Origin: Gammaproteobacteria bacterium
Lineage (GTDB): Bacteria > Pseudomonadota > Gammaproteobacteria > GCA-001735895
NCBI GenBank assembly: GCA_026989015.1
Contig: JALSKD010000088.1
Location: forward strand, 1 to 64,000
Direction: 5' to 3'
DNA: 64,000 bases
Shown: positions 39,789 to 51,701 of the stretch, in pieces
Layout: each line of letters begins with the position of its first letter
Numbering within the stretch: position 1 is the first letter of the stretch
Notes under the pieces: generated by a model
What the model was told of the DNA's origin: nothing
Database searches by the model: none
Seen by the model: only the letters and a program-made list of their open reading frames with translations
Position numbers and translations under genes: made by a program

Positions 39789-40610
39789 TCAGGCGATCGC
39801 TTCCTTCACTTCCTGCACACCGCCTTCCATGTCGATTTCCTCGAAGTCTCCGGCCATGCCCAGCCGGTGATAGGCGGGCAACTGCTCAAGCTCCACGCTG
39901 CCTAGCGGATGGTCTGTACCGGCCACCGTCTGCACCAGCGCCACCTGCACCACATCGCAGTAATCCGGGTCACCACCGTGCTGACGGTGGATGTCCAGAT
40001 GTTCGGCCGGCACCTGGACCATGTCGGGGGCGAATTCCCAGTTTTCGAGGATTTTCTCGCCGATGCGTGGCGACAGCTCCTGCAAAAGGCCATTGAGGGC
40101 GTCGGGGTTGTTGAGCAGGACAGGGTCGCTTTCGGCCTTGACCAGGATCGGGGAGACCCCGATGGAATGGGTGAGTCCGGCGAGCAGGGCTGAATCGGAT
40201 TCCAGCGTCGTGTACATCTTGGCCAGCACCGCGCTCAGTGCGGCGATGTCGGTCGAAAGCTTCCAGTATTTGCGCAGGTACTTGTCCACCACCGGGTTGG
40301 TGGCCTGGAACAGTTGCTTCATGACCAGTGAGGTGGCCAGATTGCGCACCGTGTTGAGGCCCATGCGGGTGACCGCGGCCTGTACGCTGGTGGCCGGGCT
40401 CATGCCCCGGTAGAGCGCGGAGTTGGCAACCTGGATGATGCGCGCGGAGAGCGCTGCATCGGTGATGATGATGTCGGCGATGTCCTTGATGGTGGCGTCT
40501 TCATCGTCCACCGTGTCGCGCACCCGGATCGCTACCTCGGGCAGCGTGGGCAGCGGCAGGCGGTTGTGTTCCAGGTCGTCGAGGACGGATTCGGCGGTAA
40601 TGCTGGTCAT
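39789..40610 (-). CDS. HDOD domain protein
   Basis: A 273-residue protein made almost entirely of an HDOD domain (about 14-215), with the typical opening LPTLPEVAIRVRDTVDDEDA and the block ALSARIIQVANSALYRG. HDOD is an HD-related fold used in signalling, often without catalytic metal ligands; no HD doublet is evident here. Functions in other bacteria include control of motility, competence and quorum signals. It is transcribed alone; the 89 bases upstream hold no clear promoter. Confidence 0.88.
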   Translation of the reverse strand: MTSITAESVLDDLEHNRLPLPTLPEVAIRVRDTVDDEDATIKDIADIIITDAALSARIIQVANSALYRGMSPATSVQAAVTRMGLNTVRNLATSLVMKQLFQATNPVVDKYLRKYWKLSTDIAALSAVLAKMYTTLESDSALLAGLTHSIGVSPILVKAESDPVLLNNPDALNGLLQELSPRIGEKILENWEFAPDMVQVPAEHLDIHRQHGGDPDYCDVVQVALVQTVAGTDHPLGSVELEQLPAYHRLGMAGDFEEIDMEGGVQEVKEAIA

Positions 40611-40699
40611 GGGCGATACCCTGTCTGTAAGAGCTGACAGGAGTATAGAAGGCCGTGGACGGTTGACCAGTCGGCAGCCGGATTATTTTCGTGGCCGGG

Positions 40700-41701
40700 T
40701 CATGCTTCAGCGTTGTCCTCGAAGGCGTAGGGCAGCGGCAGCAGGCGTATTTCGGTTGCGGGCTGTTCCACCAGCTTCAGGTCGCCGCTTTCGGCGCGAT
40801 CGATACGGGCGATGAACAGCATGCGGCTGCCGCCGTTGGGCAGTGATACGGCATCGACCACCTTGCCGCTGCCATCGCTGCTTTCCGCGTCACGAGCGGT
40901 CAGTTCATCGCCCGGCGCGGGCGCTCGGACACTGTCGATTTCGGCGCGGTACATGCGCCGCTTGAGCTTGCCCAGATACTGCATGCGGGCCACCACTTCC
41001 TGACCGGGGTAGCAGCCCTTCTTGAAGCTGACACCGTCGATCAATTGCAAATTGGCCATCTGCAGCACGAAGGCTTCGCTGGTCTCCGGGTACAGCGTGG
41101 GGATGCCGGCATCGATGTTCTGCAGTCGCCAGTGCTCGGGACCGTTGACGGCGAACTCATTCGCCAGGCGTCGCCACAGGGCAATGGCTTCCGCGGTGTC
41201 GGTGGACAGCAGCAGCCAGCGGCGGCGGCCCTCGGCGGCCGGCAGACGAACGCTGATCAGGGTATCGGTCTGGTGAACGGCATCGATGTCCTGCGGCCAG
41301 TCGGGCCCGGGCACGGCGTCCTGTGCGTCCAGAGTAACGCTGATCAGGGCGAAATCATTGCTGATGTCGGCGAGGATCACCTTCGACAGCAGCACGAATC
41401 GCTGCAGTTTTTCCTGTACCGAGGCGATCATCGAGCGCGGCATCAGCAGCAGGTAGCCGCCCTCGATGGGAATCACCCGGAACAGGCCGATCATGCGCCC
41501 CTTGGCATTGGAAAAGGCGCTCAGTTGCGAGCGGCCGGTACCGATGCGGGTGATATCGTTGGACAGCTGGTTTTGCAGGAATTCGGTGGCGTCGTCGCCG
41601 CCCACATAGAGCAATCCGTGATCGTCCAGTGCGCACAGGCCATTGCTTTCCTGCAATGGTGCGTGGGACTGGGTGGCGAGGCAGTCGGTCCAGGCTTTCA
41701 T
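40700..41701 (-). CDS. ygfZ: folate-binding protein YgfZ
   Basis: A 333-residue GcvT-like protein that uses tetrahydrofolate to help make or repair certain Fe-S clusters, such as that of MiaB. The family signature KKGCYPGQEVVAR is intact. The start at 41701 overlaps the queG stop by four bases; a longer open frame to 42073 lies within queG and is rejected. Coupling with queG, an Fe-S enzyme, makes functional sense but is not a known partnership. Confidence 0.92.
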   Translation of the reverse strand: MKAWTDCLATQSHAPLQESNGLCALDDHGLLYVGGDDATEFLQNQLSNDITRIGTGRSQLSAFSNAKGRMIGLFRVIPIEGGYLLLMPRSMIASVQEKLQRFVLLSKVILADISNDFALISVTLDAQDAVPGPDWPQDIDAVHQTDTLISVRLPAAEGRRRWLLLSTDTAEAIALWRRLANEFAVNGPEHWRLQNIDAGIPTLYPETSEAFVLQMANLQLIDGVSFKKGCYPGQEVVARMQYLGKLKRRMYRAEIDSVRAPAPGDELTARDAESSDGSGKVVDAVSLPNGGSRMLFIARIDRAESGDLKLVEQPATEIRLLPLPYAFEDNAEA

Positions 41702-42873
41702 CGGCGGGTCTCCGCGAGTTTGAGTTGCTGTTGGCTGATGGCCCAGTGCAGGTGCTCGGCGATCAGGCTGTCGGCCCCGGTCAGCGCCTGTTCGAGGGCA
41801 TGCAGAATATGGGGGTCCGCGCTGGCGTTTCCAAGCGCCACCGCCAGGTTTCGGCGCCAGCGGGCATAGCCGATACGGCGGATCGGTGAACCCTCGAAGC
41901 GGTCGAGGAACTGGCGTTCGCTCCAGCCGAACAGCTCCAGCAGCTCGATGTCGTCGAGGCCGTGCCGGGGCTGGAAGTCGGGGATGCGGGTGGTCTGTTC
42001 GAAACGGTTCCACGGGCAGAAGATCTGGCAATCGTCGCAGCCGTAGATACGGTTGCCGATGGCGGATCGCCACTCGACCGGGATGGCGCTGTGGTGCTCG
42101 ATGGTCAGGTAGCTGATGCAGCGTCGTGCATCCACCAGATAGGGTTCGACGATGGCGCCGGTGGGACAGGCGTCGATGCAGGCACGGCAGTCGCCGCAGT
42201 GGGGGTCCATGGGGCCGTCTTCGGGCAACGGCAGGTCGGTGAAGATCTCGCCGAGGAAGAACCAGGAACCCTGATCACGGGTCAGCAGACAGCTGTGTTT
42301 GCCGCGCCAGCCGATACCGGCCTGGACGCCGAGGCTGCGTTCCAGTACCGGTGCACTGTCGGTGAATACCCGGAAACCGAACCTGCCGATCCGGGCGGAC
42401 AGTTCGTAGGCCACCTTTTGCAGGCGCTTGCGGATCAGCTTGTGGTAATCCCGGCCCAGTGCATAGCGTGAAACATAGGCCTTGCTCGGGTGGTCGAGCA
42501 GCGTGCGGGCGCGCGACGAGGGCTCGGGCAGGTAATTCATGCGCAGGCAGATGACGCTGAGGGTATCGGGCACCAGCAGCGTCGGGTCCAGCCGCTTGTC
42601 CACATTGCGCGCCATATAGCCCATTTCTCCATGGAACTGGCGCTCGAGCCACTGGGGATACAGGGTCGAATCGCGGTCGATGCGTGCCCGGGTCACGCCA
42701 GCGGCCTCGAAGCCCTGGCGGGCGGCCAGATTGCGGATCAGACTGCCGATGTTCTCGGGCAGGGAGCGCGCTTCGGTGGCGGTCGGGGGCAGGGCGGGCA
42801 CGGCGGGCGGGTCGGGTACTATTGTTTTCGGAGTGCTGTACAATACCGCCTTTCGACCCGAAAACAACGCCAT
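41698..42873 (-). CDS. queG: epoxyqueuosine reductase
   Basis: A 391-residue cobalamin/Fe-S enzyme for the last step of queuosine synthesis in tRNA. The catalytic Asp lies in FTDSAPVLER, and the two 4Fe-4S clusters are in CGDCRACIDACPTGAI and CDDCQIFCPWN. The N-terminus is about 35 residues longer than usual (low-complexity P/T segment), and the first ATG is eight bases from the divergent crcB start. A shorter start, for example a GTG near residue 25, is possible. Confidence 0.93.
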   Translation of the reverse strand: MALFSGRKAVLYSTPKTIVPDPPAVPALPPTATEARSLPENIGSLIRNLAARQGFEAAGVTRARIDRDSTLYPQWLERQFHGEMGYMARNVDKRLDPTLLVPDTLSVICLRMNYLPEPSSRARTLLDHPSKAYVSRYALGRDYHKLIRKRLQKVAYELSARIGRFGFRVFTDSAPVLERSLGVQAGIGWRGKHSCLLTRDQGSWFFLGEIFTDLPLPEDGPMDPHCGDCRACIDACPTGAIVEPYLVDARRCISYLTIEHHSAIPVEWRSAIGNRIYGCDDCQIFCPWNRFEQTTRIPDFQPRHGLDDIELLELFGWSERQFLDRFEGSPIRRIGYARWRRNLAVALGNASADPHILHALEQALTGADSLIAEHLHWAISQQQLKLAETRR

Positions 42874-42881
42874 TTTCCATC

Positions 42882-43262
42882 ATGACACTGTATCTGGCCA
42901 TCGCCGCGGGCGGTTCGCTCGGCGCGGTCTGCCGCTACTGGGTATCCACGCATACCTATGCCTGGCTGGGCACAGGTTTCCCCTTCGGCACCTTGATGGT
43001 CAATGTCACCGGTTCGCTGCTGATGGGCTTTCTCAGCGTGCTGCTGACCCAGCGGCTGGCATTGCCGGAAGAAGTGAGGGTGGCTTTGCTGGTCGGCTTT
43101 CTGGGTTCCTATACGACTTTTTCCACCTTCGCGCTGGACGGGCTGAACGCCCTGCATCAGGGTGCGACGGGTCGGGTCGTGGCCTATGTGCTGATCAGTG
43201 TTTTCGGCAGTTTACTGGGCGTCTGGCTGGGCTGGCTGGGCGCGCGACTACTCGTGAGATAG
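42882..43262 (+). CDS. crcB: fluoride ion channel CrcB/Fluc
   Basis: A 126-residue, four-helix dual-topology channel that exports fluoride. The signature segments GTLMVNVTGSLLMGF and GFLGSYTTFSTF are intact. The start at 42882 is chosen because the upstream open frame (to 42684) is opposite queG. A candidate -10 TACAAT is at 42839-42844. I see no fluoride riboswitch in the short leader. serS follows six bases later. Confidence 0.93.
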   Translation: MTLYLAIAAGGSLGAVCRYWVSTHTYAWLGTGFPFGTLMVNVTGSLLMGFLSVLLTQRLALPEEVRVALLVGFLGSYTTFSTFALDGLNALHQGATGRVVAYVLISVFGSLLGVWLGWLGARLLVR

Positions 43263-44552
<1,290 letters not shown>

Positions 44553-44592
44553 GGCGCTATACTCGGCACAGTCAGTATACAGGGAGAGACCG

Positions 44593-45081
44593 ATGCGCTT
44601 CTTCATCAAGCTGTTGATCACGCTGGTGGTACTGGCGGTACTGCTGCCGTTCACGATCCTCAAGGGCAAGGACGGGCGGCCGCTGATGAGCTTGGACCGG
44701 CTCAAGGCGCCGGAGCTGTCGGTGCCGAAGTTGCCTGTTCCGGGCAATCGCAAGCGGCAGGATCTGATCTACCGCTGGGTCGATGACTCGGGCACCGTCC
44801 ACTTCACCAATACCCCTCCGCCCGCGGGTGTGGCCTATACGGTCAAGGGTTATGACCCGGATACCAATCTGATACAATCGGTCAGGCCGACCGCGGCCAC
44901 TGAACCGGAGCCCGTGCGGCCGGTCCAATCGAAATCGGAAAAGCAGCCCTCCAGCCTCAAGGACATTGGCAATCCCTATTCGATCGAAAAGGTGGAGAAG
45001 CTCATGGATGACGCCAAAAATGTACAACACCTGCTGGAAGACCGGGCCAAAAGGCAGGAACAACTGATCTCGGGCCAATAG
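44593..45081 (+). CDS. DUF4124-type membrane-anchored protein
   Basis: A 162-residue protein with an N-terminal helix (5-22) as anchor or uncleaved signal. A DUF4124-like segment (YRWVDDSGTVHFTNTPPPAG, about 60-80) precedes a proline-rich linker and a C-terminal helix. The family is periplasmic and of unknown role. GGGAGAG precedes the start, and TATACT at 44558-44563 is a possible -10. It lies 29 bases before a Skp-like gene, so an envelope function is likely. Confidence 0.75.
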   Translation: MRFFIKLLITLVVLAVLLPFTILKGKDGRPLMSLDRLKAPELSVPKLPVPGNRKRQDLIYRWVDDSGTVHFTNTPPPAGVAYTVKGYDPDTNLIQSVRPTAATEPEPVRPVQSKSEKQPSSLKDIGNPYSIEKVEKLMDDAKNVQHLLEDRAKRQEQLISGQ

Positions 45082-45110
45082 AACCTCAACCTCAAGACGA
45101 GAAGGAATAC

Positions 45111-45608
45111 ATGAAACGCATTGCACTCCCCCTGATTCTGGCGCTCGCCGCCATTACGACGAACGCTCAGGCCGAACTCAAGGCCGCCTACATCAACAGC
45201 GCGAAAATCCTCCAGGAAGCGCCCCAGGCCAAGGCGGCCACCGAGGCGCTGAAGAAGGAATTCGCCAAGCGTGAGCAGGCCCTGCGCAAGCTCAAGGCCG
45301 AAATCGACAAGATGACCGCCGATCTCAAGAAGGACGGGGCCATCATGAGCGCCGATCAGCGCAGCAAGATGGAATCCGACATTCTCGAAAAGCGGCGCAA
45401 GTTCCAGTTCGATGCCCAGAGCCTGAAGGAAGATGTCGATCTTCGCCGCCGTCAGGAAGTACAGAAACTGCGTACCTCAATCTCCAGCGTGATCCAGAGC
45501 TATGCAAAGAAGAAGGGGTATGACTTCATCTTCACCGATGGCGTGGCTTACGCCGCGGACAAGGTCAATGTGACCGACGAGATCCTCAAGGAACTCAAGA
45601 AGAAGTAA
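45111..45608 (+). CDS. OmpH/Skp-like periplasmic chaperone
   Basis: A 165-residue protein with a signal peptide (1-21, cut after NAQA) and a long charged coiled coil (about 35-130), the arms of the Skp fold, ending in FIFTDGVAYAADKVNVTDEI. Skp-like proteins hold unfolded outer-membrane proteins. The usual genetic neighbours (bamA, lpxD) are absent, so this is probably a second, paralogous copy. It meets ygiQ with no spacer. Confidence 0.9.
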   Translation: MKRIALPLILALAAITTNAQAELKAAYINSAKILQEAPQAKAATEALKKEFAKREQALRKLKAEIDKMTADLKKDGAIMSADQRSKMESDILEKRRKFQFDAQSLKEDVDLRRRQEVQKLRTSISSVIQSYAKKKGYDFIFTDGVAYAADKVNVTDEILKELKKK

Positions 45609-47774
45609 TCAGCGTCGCCGGGCGCGTCCCGGCCCGTTGCGACCCCGAGCGGTCTTTCCGCTGAAAGGCCGCTTTTTTGTGCCCGGACGGTTCGGTCCAC
45701 TCAGTCGCTTGCGCCGGTCGGTGCCGGTTTCCGCGGGCACCAGACACTGCTTGCCGCTGCCGATCAGGTCGGCGCGCCCCATGTTCTTCAATGCCTCGCG
45801 CAGCAAAGGCCAGTTCTCGGGGTCGTGATAGCGCAGAAAGGCCTTGTGCAGCCGGCGCTGTTCCGGCCGGGTCGGCACCCGCAGCTTCTCCGAACGGTGA
45901 TTGACTTTCTTCAGCGGATTCTTGCCGCTGTGGTACATCGCCGAGGCAATGGCCAGCGGCGTCGGAATGAAGCCCTGCACCTGATCCAGTCGAAAACCGT
46001 TCTTTTTCAGCCACAGGGCAAGATTGAGCATGTCGGTGTCCGTGGTGCCGGGGTGGGCGCTGATGAAATAGGGAATCAGGTACTGTTCCTTGCCGGCCTT
46101 TTTCGAATAGCGGTCGAACAGTTCCTTGAACCGGTAATAGCTGCCGATACCCGGTTTCATCATCTTCGACAGGGGGCCGGCTTCGGTGTGTTCCGGCGCG
46201 ATCTTCAGGTAGCCACCCACATGATGGGTGACCAGTTCCTCGATGTATTCCGGTGATTCCACGGCCAGGTCGTAACGCAGGCCGGAAGCCACATGCACGC
46301 GCTTGATGCCGGGCACCGACCGCGCCTTGCGGTAGAGGGAGATCAGCGCACTGTGGTCGGTGTTCAGGTTCTTGCAGATGCCCGGATAGACGCAGGACAG
46401 GCGTCGGCAGGCCGCTTCGATGGTCTTGTCCTTGCAGTGCAGGCGGTACATGTTGGCGGTGGGGCCGCCGACATCGGAGATATGTCCGCGGAATTTCGGA
46501 TCGGTATCGCGGATGGCCTCGATCTCGCGGATTACCGATGCTTCGGAGCGGCTCTGGATAATGCGCCCCTCGTGCTCGGTGATGGAGCAGAAGGTGCAGC
46601 CGCCAAAACAGCCGCGCATGATGTTCACCGAATGACGGATCATCTCCCAAGCCGGGATGTGCGTATCGCCATAGGCGGGGTGCGGTCGCCGGGCATAGGG
46701 CAGGTCGAACACGCCGTCGATTTCCGGGGTTTCCAGCGGAATCGGCGGCGGGTTGAGCCAGACCAGACGAGAACCGTGGGTCTGAACCAGGGCGCGGGCA
46801 TTGCCCGGGTTGGTTTCCAGATGGAAGACCCGTGAGGCATGGGCATAGAGCAGCGTGCTGTTGCGCACCTGCTCCATCGAAGGGATGCGAATGACCGTGC
46901 GATCGCGGGGCAGGGCGGAGGTTTTCAACGGCAGATCGACCTTGATCGGGACGGCCTCATCCGATTGCTGTGCGCAATCCGGAGCCTCCTGGTAAGGGTT
47001 CGGCAATTGTTCGATACGGCCCGGGGTGTCGATCTCCGTGGAATCGATCACCGCATAATCCTTCGGCAGATCATCGAGCATGAATGCGGTACCGCGTATG
47101 TCGCGGATCGAGTCGATGGGTTCACGCGCGGCCAGCCGGTGGGCCAGTTCGACGATGGCGCGTTCGGCGTTGCCGAACAGCAGCAGGTCGGCCTGGCTGT
47201 CGTACAGAATGGCGTTGCGGATCTTGCCGGACCAGTAGTCGTAGTGGGCGATGCGGCGCAGACTGGCCTCGATGCCGCCGATGACAATCGGTGGCCGGTC
47301 TTCGGGCCAGGCCTCGCGCAGCTTCTGGCTGTAGACGATGACCGCACGGTCGGGGCGTTTGCCGGCTTCGGCGTTGGGGGAATAGGCGTCATCACTGCGC
47401 GGCTTGCGGTCGGCGGTGTAGTGGTTGACCATCGAATCCATGTTGCCGGCGGTGACGCCGAAGAACAGGGTCGGGCGACCCAGCGCCCGGAAGGCCTCGG
47501 GGTCGTTCCAGTCCGGCTGGGCAATGATGCCGACGCGAAAGCCCTGGGCTTCCAGCGTCCGGCCAATCACCGCCATTCCGAAACTGGGGTGATCGATATA
47601 GGCATCGCCGGTCACCAGGATGATGTCGCAGGCATCCCAGCCCAGTTCGTCCATTTCGGCGCGGCTCATCGGCAGGATGGGGGCCGGCGTGAAGCGCTCG
47701 GCCCAGTACTTGCGCCAGGCAAACAGGCCGCGGACAGGGCGGGGCGGGCGGACGGTAGAGCGGGCAGTGGCCAT
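45609..47774 (-). CDS. YgiQ-family radical SAM protein
   Basis: A 721-residue protein with an N-terminal UPF0313 domain, a central radical-SAM site C-x3-C-x2-C ([17 protein letters not shown]) and a basic C-terminal tail ending in [11 protein letters not shown]-type residues. The reaction is not established. The stop codon is directly adjacent to the stop of the convergent Skp-like gene, so the two transcripts must overlap at their 3' ends. Confidence 0.92.
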   Translation of the reverse strand: MATARSTVRPPRPVRGLFAWRKYWAERFTPAPILPMSRAEMDELGWDACDIILVTGDAYIDHPSFGMAVIGRTLEAQGFRVGIIAQPDWNDPEAFRALGRPTLFFGVTAGNMDSMVNHYTADRKPRSDDAYSPNAEAGKRPDRAVIVYSQKLREAWPEDRPPIVIGGIEASLRRIAHYDYWSGKIRNAILYDSQADLLLFGNAERAIVELAHRLAAREPIDSIRDIRGTAFMLDDLPKDYAVIDSTEIDTPGRIEQLPNPYQEAPDCAQQSDEAVPIKVDLPLKTSALPRDRTVIRIPSMEQVRNSTLLYAHASRVFHLETNPGNARALVQTHGSRLVWLNPPPIPLETPEIDGVFDLPYARRPHPAYGDTHIPAWEMIRHSVNIMRGCFGGCTFCSITEHEGRIIQSRSEASVIREIEAIRDTDPKFRGHISDVGGPTANMYRLHCKDKTIEAACRRLSCVYPGICKNLNTDHSALISLYRKARSVPGIKRVHVASGLRYDLAVESPEYIEELVTHHVGGYLKIAPEHTEAGPLSKMMKPGIGSYYRFKELFDRYSKKAGKEQYLIPYFISAHPGTTDTDMLNLALWLKKNGFRLDQVQGFIPTPLAIASAMYHSGKNPLKKVNHRSEKLRVPTRPEQRRLHKAFLRYHDPENWPLLREALKNMGRADLIGSGKQCLVPAETGTDRRKRLSGPNRPGTKKRPFSGKTARGRNGPGRARRR

Positions 47775-47812
47775 CGGTTAGACTGGGTTAAGTGGAATGG
47801 AACGATCAGAAT

Positions 47813-48199
47813 ATGTCACAAGGCGAACTGCTGTCCATCATCGAGTCTCCGGCACACCCGGACTTCAGCGCGCTCTACCGCCGTCTCGGCTACAGTGAGC
47901 AGCGCGTCAACAGCCAGCGCAAGGCCATGGCTCTCGTCAAGAAGCGCCCGCCGCAGGTCATCGTCGCCGAGTTCATCTACGGCTGGGGCAACAATTACGC
48001 GGGCATCAACAAGTCGAACCTCGACATCCTGCTGATCCATCTGGCGCGCTATGCTCCGCGGACACGGGTCATCGTCTTGGTGACGAAAGACGAATGGCGC
48101 TTCGTCGATGAGTCTCTGGGGCATCTTCCCCTTCAGCCACAGGCGGTGCTGCAGTTGCCGGTGAGCGAAACGGCGATGGAACAGGCACTGGCCGGATAG
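47813..48199 (+). CDS. conserved small protein of unknown function
   Basis: A 128-residue soluble protein. It has the segment QVIVAEFIYGWGNNYAGINKSNLD and a following hydrophobic strand (TRVIVLVTKDEW), suggesting an alpha/beta fold of the Rossmann or receiver type, but I cannot name a family. A GTG at 47792 would add seven residues; the ATG at 47813 is chosen. It is divergent from ygiQ (38 bases) and convergent with rne. Confidence 0.6.
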   Translation: MSQGELLSIIESPAHPDFSALYRRLGYSEQRVNSQRKAMALVKKRPPQVIVAEFIYGWGNNYAGINKSNLDILLIHLARYAPRTRVIVLVTKDEWRFVDESLGHLPLQPQAVLQLPVSETAMEQALAG

Positions 48200-48200
48200 C

Positions 48201-48228
48201 GCGCGCCCGCCGTGAAAGGCGGGCGCGC
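48201..48228. terminator. hairpin between convergent small protein and rne
   Basis: GCGCGCCCGCC (48201-48211) pairs perfectly with GGCGGGCGCGC (48218-48228) around GTGAAA. A T tract is lacking on both strands, so this is a probable but not classical terminator, able to act in both directions. Confidence 0.6.
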
Positions 48229-48250
48229 GGCTTCAACCGGCCGGTTGCGC

Positions 48251-51200
48251 TCAGTCGGTGGAGGGTTCTCCGTTGCCGGCCGTGGAAGGGCTGGCTGCCG
48301 GGGCCGTGTCGGCTGAGGTGGGCTTCTCCGGCTTTGATGAGGATTCTCCGTTCGCCTGTTTTGCGTTGGATTCCGGCTTGTCAGCGGTTTTCCTGGCTTC
48401 AGGTTTGCCCTTGTCGGCTGCTTGCGTATTGGCCTTGACCGTTGTGGCTGCCCGTTCAGCGGTTTTGGCGCGCTCCCCGGTGGAAGCATCGGAGGATGCC
48501 TTGACCGCATCATCGGTTTTTTCTGCAGTCTTTACGCCGTCAGACTTCTTGTGCGTGGCTGCCTTCTTGCGGGTGGGAGCGCGGCGGGGGGCACTCGAGG
48601 CCTTGCGGTCTTCAACGCCAGCGGATGGCTCCGGCCTGGAGGCGGCCTGGGGCGTCCTGCCATTGTCTGCATCCGCGACAGCCGGGGACGCCTTCTGTCC
48701 GGTGGGCGCCGAAGCACCGCTGCCCTGTGGCTGATTCTGTTTCGACTCGGCTTCGTCACCGCTTTTGACGGACTTTTCTTCGCTACGCGATGGCGCTGTA
48801 CGCTCGCCGGAGGAGGGCAGTTCGGCAGCCTTGACCACTGGCAGGGCATCGCCGGTCGAAGCCTCTGATGCGCGCTCTGTCTTTTGTGCGCCGGCCGCTT
48901 TCGCCGCTGCTTGGCCGGGCGCATCGGACTGCTGCTTGCGGGCAGCACGGCTCTCGGCGGCCTCCGCCTCCATGGCGGCCTGGGCTCGGGCCATCATCTG
49001 TTCGGATACGGCTCTGCGCTGGGCGGCGGCGTCCATCACCGGTTCGGCGGCGGATGCGCGCTTCTTCGGCTCCGCATTGCCGGTCTTATCCGCTGCCGTG
49101 TCACGGTCCTTGGGTTTGCCCTCGTCGGAGCGCGGGCTGAGGGATTTGTCCGCGGGTTTGCGTGCCTGACCGGCCGTGGCCTCGGGCTTTGTAGCCTTCT
49201 GTTCGGTGGCGTTGCCCTGCTGCGGCTGGCGAGCGTCCTTTTGTTCATTGCGGTTCTCGCCGGCGGTGTTTTCCTTGCGATTGCCACCGCGGCCGCGTCC
49301 GCCGCGGCCACGTCCGCCGCGACGCCGGCTGCTTCCGCCTTCACGCGCTTCCTGCTTGTTGTCGCTGCCGCTTTCGGCCTGCCGGGGTCGGTTGTCGCTT
49401 TTGCCTTCGTTGCGGTTGCCGGCATTCGTGCTGCGGCTGTCCTTGCCACGGTTGTCTGTTTTCTTGTCGTTGCGGTTATCGGTCTTGCGGCCGTTGTTGC
49501 CGCTGCGGCCGCGGTTCTGTCCGCTGTTGCGTCCGCCACGGCCGCGGTTGCTGCCGCCACGCCGGTTGCGGTTGCTGGCCGTACGCTCCGACTCGCGGGC
49601 TTCCCGGGGCTCTTCTTCCTGCGGCTCGTCTTTCTTGATCGGGCCGAAGATGGCGCTGATGACCTTTTTGATCAGGCCGCCTTCCTGAGGTTTTTCGGCG
49701 GCTGCCGGCGGGGCCGAGGTGGCCGCTTCGGCAGCGGGTGCGGCCTGTGGCTTGGGAGTGGCCGGGGCGATGCGCTGTACCGCCGCCGTCTGTGCCGGTG
49801 TGGTGTCCACGGCCTTGGCTTCGGGCACATAGGCCGGTTTTTCTTCAGCCGCCATCTCGTAGGAGCTCTTGAAGCTGGATTCGTGGCGCAGGGTGTCGGC
49901 CTCGCGCACACGCTCGATGTCGTAGTGAGGGGTTTCCAACGTCGGGTCGGGGACGATGACGCAGTGGACCTTGTTGCGGTCCTCGATGCTGGTGATCATC
50001 TCCCGTTTCTCGTTGAGCAGGTAGGTGGCGCATTCGACCGGTAGGCGGGCGACGATGCGGCCGGTGTTTTCCTTCAGCGCTTCTTCCTCCACCAGGCGCA
50101 ACACCGACAGCGACAGGGATTCGACATCGCGGATGCTGCCCTGCCCCTGACAGCGCGGACAGACGATCTGGCTGGATTCGCCCAGTGACGGGCGCAGGCG
50201 CTGGCGGGACATCTCCAGCAGACCGAAGCGTGAGATGCGCCCGATCTGAACGCGCGCCCGATCTTCGCGCACGGCAGCGCGCAGGCGTTGCTCGACCTCG
50301 CGCTGGTGCTTGTTCTTCATCATGTCGATGAAATCGATGACCAGCAGGCCGCCGAGGTCACGGATGCGCAGCTGGCGGGCGATCTCATCGGCCGCTTCCA
50401 GATTGGTGTTGAAGGCGGTTTCCTCGATGTCACCGCCCTTGGTGGCGCGCGCCGAATTGATGTCGATGGAGGTCAATGCCTCGGTATGGTCGATGACGAT
50501 GGAGCCACCGGAAGGCAGGTTGACGCTGCGGCTGAACGCGGATTCGATCTGGTTTTCGATCTGATAGCGATTGAACAGCGGCAGGCTGTCGTCGAATTTC
50601 TTCAGTTTGTGCAATGCGTTGGGCATGACCATCGACATGAATTCATGGGCGCGCTCATAGGCGTCCTGGGAGTCGATGATGATCTCGCCGATGTCGGACT
50701 TGTAGTGATCGCGCAGGGCGCGGATGACGATGTCGCTTTCCTGGTAAATGAGGAAGGGGCCGCTTTTCTCGGCCGCGGCCTTTTCGATGGCGTTCCACAA
50801 CTGCACCAGGTAGTCGAGATCCCATTGCATCTCTTCGGTGCTGCGGCCCACACCCGCGGTGCGGGCGATGACGCCCATGTCCTTGGGCATCTGCAGTTCG
50901 GACATGACCTTGCGCACCTGGTCGCGGTCCTCGCCCTCGATGCGGCGGGACACGCCACCGGCGCGCGGATTGTGGGGCATGGCGACGAGGAAACGGCCGG
51001 CGAGGCTGATGAAGGTGGTCAGCGCGGCGCCCTTGTTGCCGCGTTCCTCTTTCTCCACCTGGACGATGACTTCCTGCCCGGACTTGATGGCATCCTTGAT
51101 GCTGACCTTGCCGGTTTCTTCCTTGGCCGCGTCGCTGTAGTAGTCGCGGGAGATTTCCTTGAACGGCAGGAAGCCGTGCCGTTCCGCGCCGTAGTTGACG

Positions 51201-51370
51201 AAGGCGGCTTCGAGGCTCGGCTCAACCCGGGTGATGACACCCTTGTAGATGTTGGACTTTTTCTGCTCCCGTGAAGGGACTTCGATATCGAGATCGTAGA
51301 GCAGCTGGCCATCGACCATGGCCACGCGCAGTTCTTCCGCCTGGGTGGCGTTGATGAGAATTCGTTTCAT
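48251..51370 (-). CDS. rne: ribonuclease E
   Basis: A 1039-residue endoribonuclease and degradosome scaffold. The catalytic half (1-510) has the S1 domain near residues 35-120, the DNase-I-like block [20 protein letters not shown] and the zinc link CPRCQGQG. The second half is unstructured: a first arginine/glycine-rich stretch (RGRGG and [16 protein letters not shown] repeats, about 590-700), then alanine, lysine and threonine-rich sequence to the end. I see no recognisable PNPase or enolase motif. It is divergent from rluC, as in E. coli. Confidence 0.96.
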   Translation of the reverse strand: MKRILINATQAEELRVAMVDGQLLYDLDIEVPSREQKKSNIYKGVITRVEPSLEAAFVNYGAERHGFLPFKEISRDYYSDAAKEETGKVSIKDAIKSGQEVIVQVEKEERGNKGAALTTFISLAGRFLVAMPHNPRAGGVSRRIEGEDRDQVRKVMSELQMPKDMGVIARTAGVGRSTEEMQWDLDYLVQLWNAIEKAAAEKSGPFLIYQESDIVIRALRDHYKSDIGEIIIDSQDAYERAHEFMSMVMPNALHKLKKFDDSLPLFNRYQIENQIESAFSRSVNLPSGGSIVIDHTEALTSIDINSARATKGGDIEETAFNTNLEAADEIARQLRIRDLGGLLVIDFIDMMKNKHQREVEQRLRAAVREDRARVQIGRISRFGLLEMSRQRLRPSLGESSQIVCPRCQGQGSIRDVESLSLSVLRLVEEEALKENTGRIVARLPVECATYLLNEKREMITSIEDRNKVHCVIVPDPTLETPHYDIERVREADTLRHESSFKSSYEMAAEEKPAYVPEAKAVDTTPAQTAAVQRIAPATPKPQAAPAAEAATSAPPAAAEKPQEGGLIKKVISAIFGPIKKDEPQEEEPREARESERTASNRNRRGGSNRGRGGRNSGQNRGRSGNNGRKTDNRNDKKTDNRGKDSRSTNAGNRNEGKSDNRPRQAESGSDNKQEAREGGSSRRRGGRGRGGRGRGGNRKENTAGENRNEQKDARQPQQGNATEQKATKPEATAGQARKPADKSLSPRSDEGKPKDRDTAADKTGNAEPKKRASAAEPVMDAAAQRRAVSEQMMARAQAAMEAEAAESRAARKQQSDAPGQAAAKAAGAQKTERASEASTGDALPVVKAAELPSSGERTAPSRSEEKSVKSGDEAESKQNQPQGSGASAPTGQKASPAVADADNGRTPQAASRPEPSAGVEDRKASSAPRRAPTRKKAATHKKSDGVKTAEKTDDAVKASSDASTGERAKTAERAATTVKANTQAADKGKPEARKTADKPESNAKQANGESSSKPEKPTSADTAPAASPSTAGNGEPSTD

Positions 51371-51695
51371 TGATGAATAAATCCGGTGTGATTCGCGGGG
51401 TACGCTCGTCGGTGCCTCGGCGCGAGGCAGGACGGATCGGCGGCGCGGCAGGGCGCTGGCGCAGGGAGTGCGTCCGGGCCTTGCCGGCGAGCAATTGGCT
51501 CAGCAGCAGATCGAGAATGACGAGACTGTACATGGCGATTGGGTTAAACTATGGCTTTCGCGTGTCGCGGAAAGCCGTAGGGATCGCCGGGCGGAATGGA
51601 GAAGGCCCGGCAAAAAAACTGAATGCGGCGTGGATCGCTGAGACTTCGCGACGATCACGGAGGGATGCGCCGGAGGGTCAAAGGACTCGCTCACA
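51371..51695 (-). promoter_or_regulatory. long 5' leader of rne
   Basis: From the predicted start near 51695 to the ATG is about 325 bases, close to the 361-base autoregulatory leader of E. coli rne. It includes a hairpin (GGCTTTC at 51553-51559 with GAAAGCC at 51570-51576 around CGCGTGTCGCG-type bases) and other GC-rich inverted segments. No coding region is supported. RNase E cleavage of its own leader is the family precedent. Confidence 0.6.
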
Positions 51696-51701
51696 ATCCC
51701 T

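Noticed and set aside
42684-42881. Longer N-terminus for crcB
   Set aside because: The extra 66 residues are arginine-rich and opposite queG. The Fluc family starts at the chosen ATG.
48884-50044. Possible membrane protein opposite the rne tail
   Set aside because: The frame is the complement of the Arg/Gly- and Ala-rich rne tail, which gives artificial hydrophobic runs. No start signal is present.
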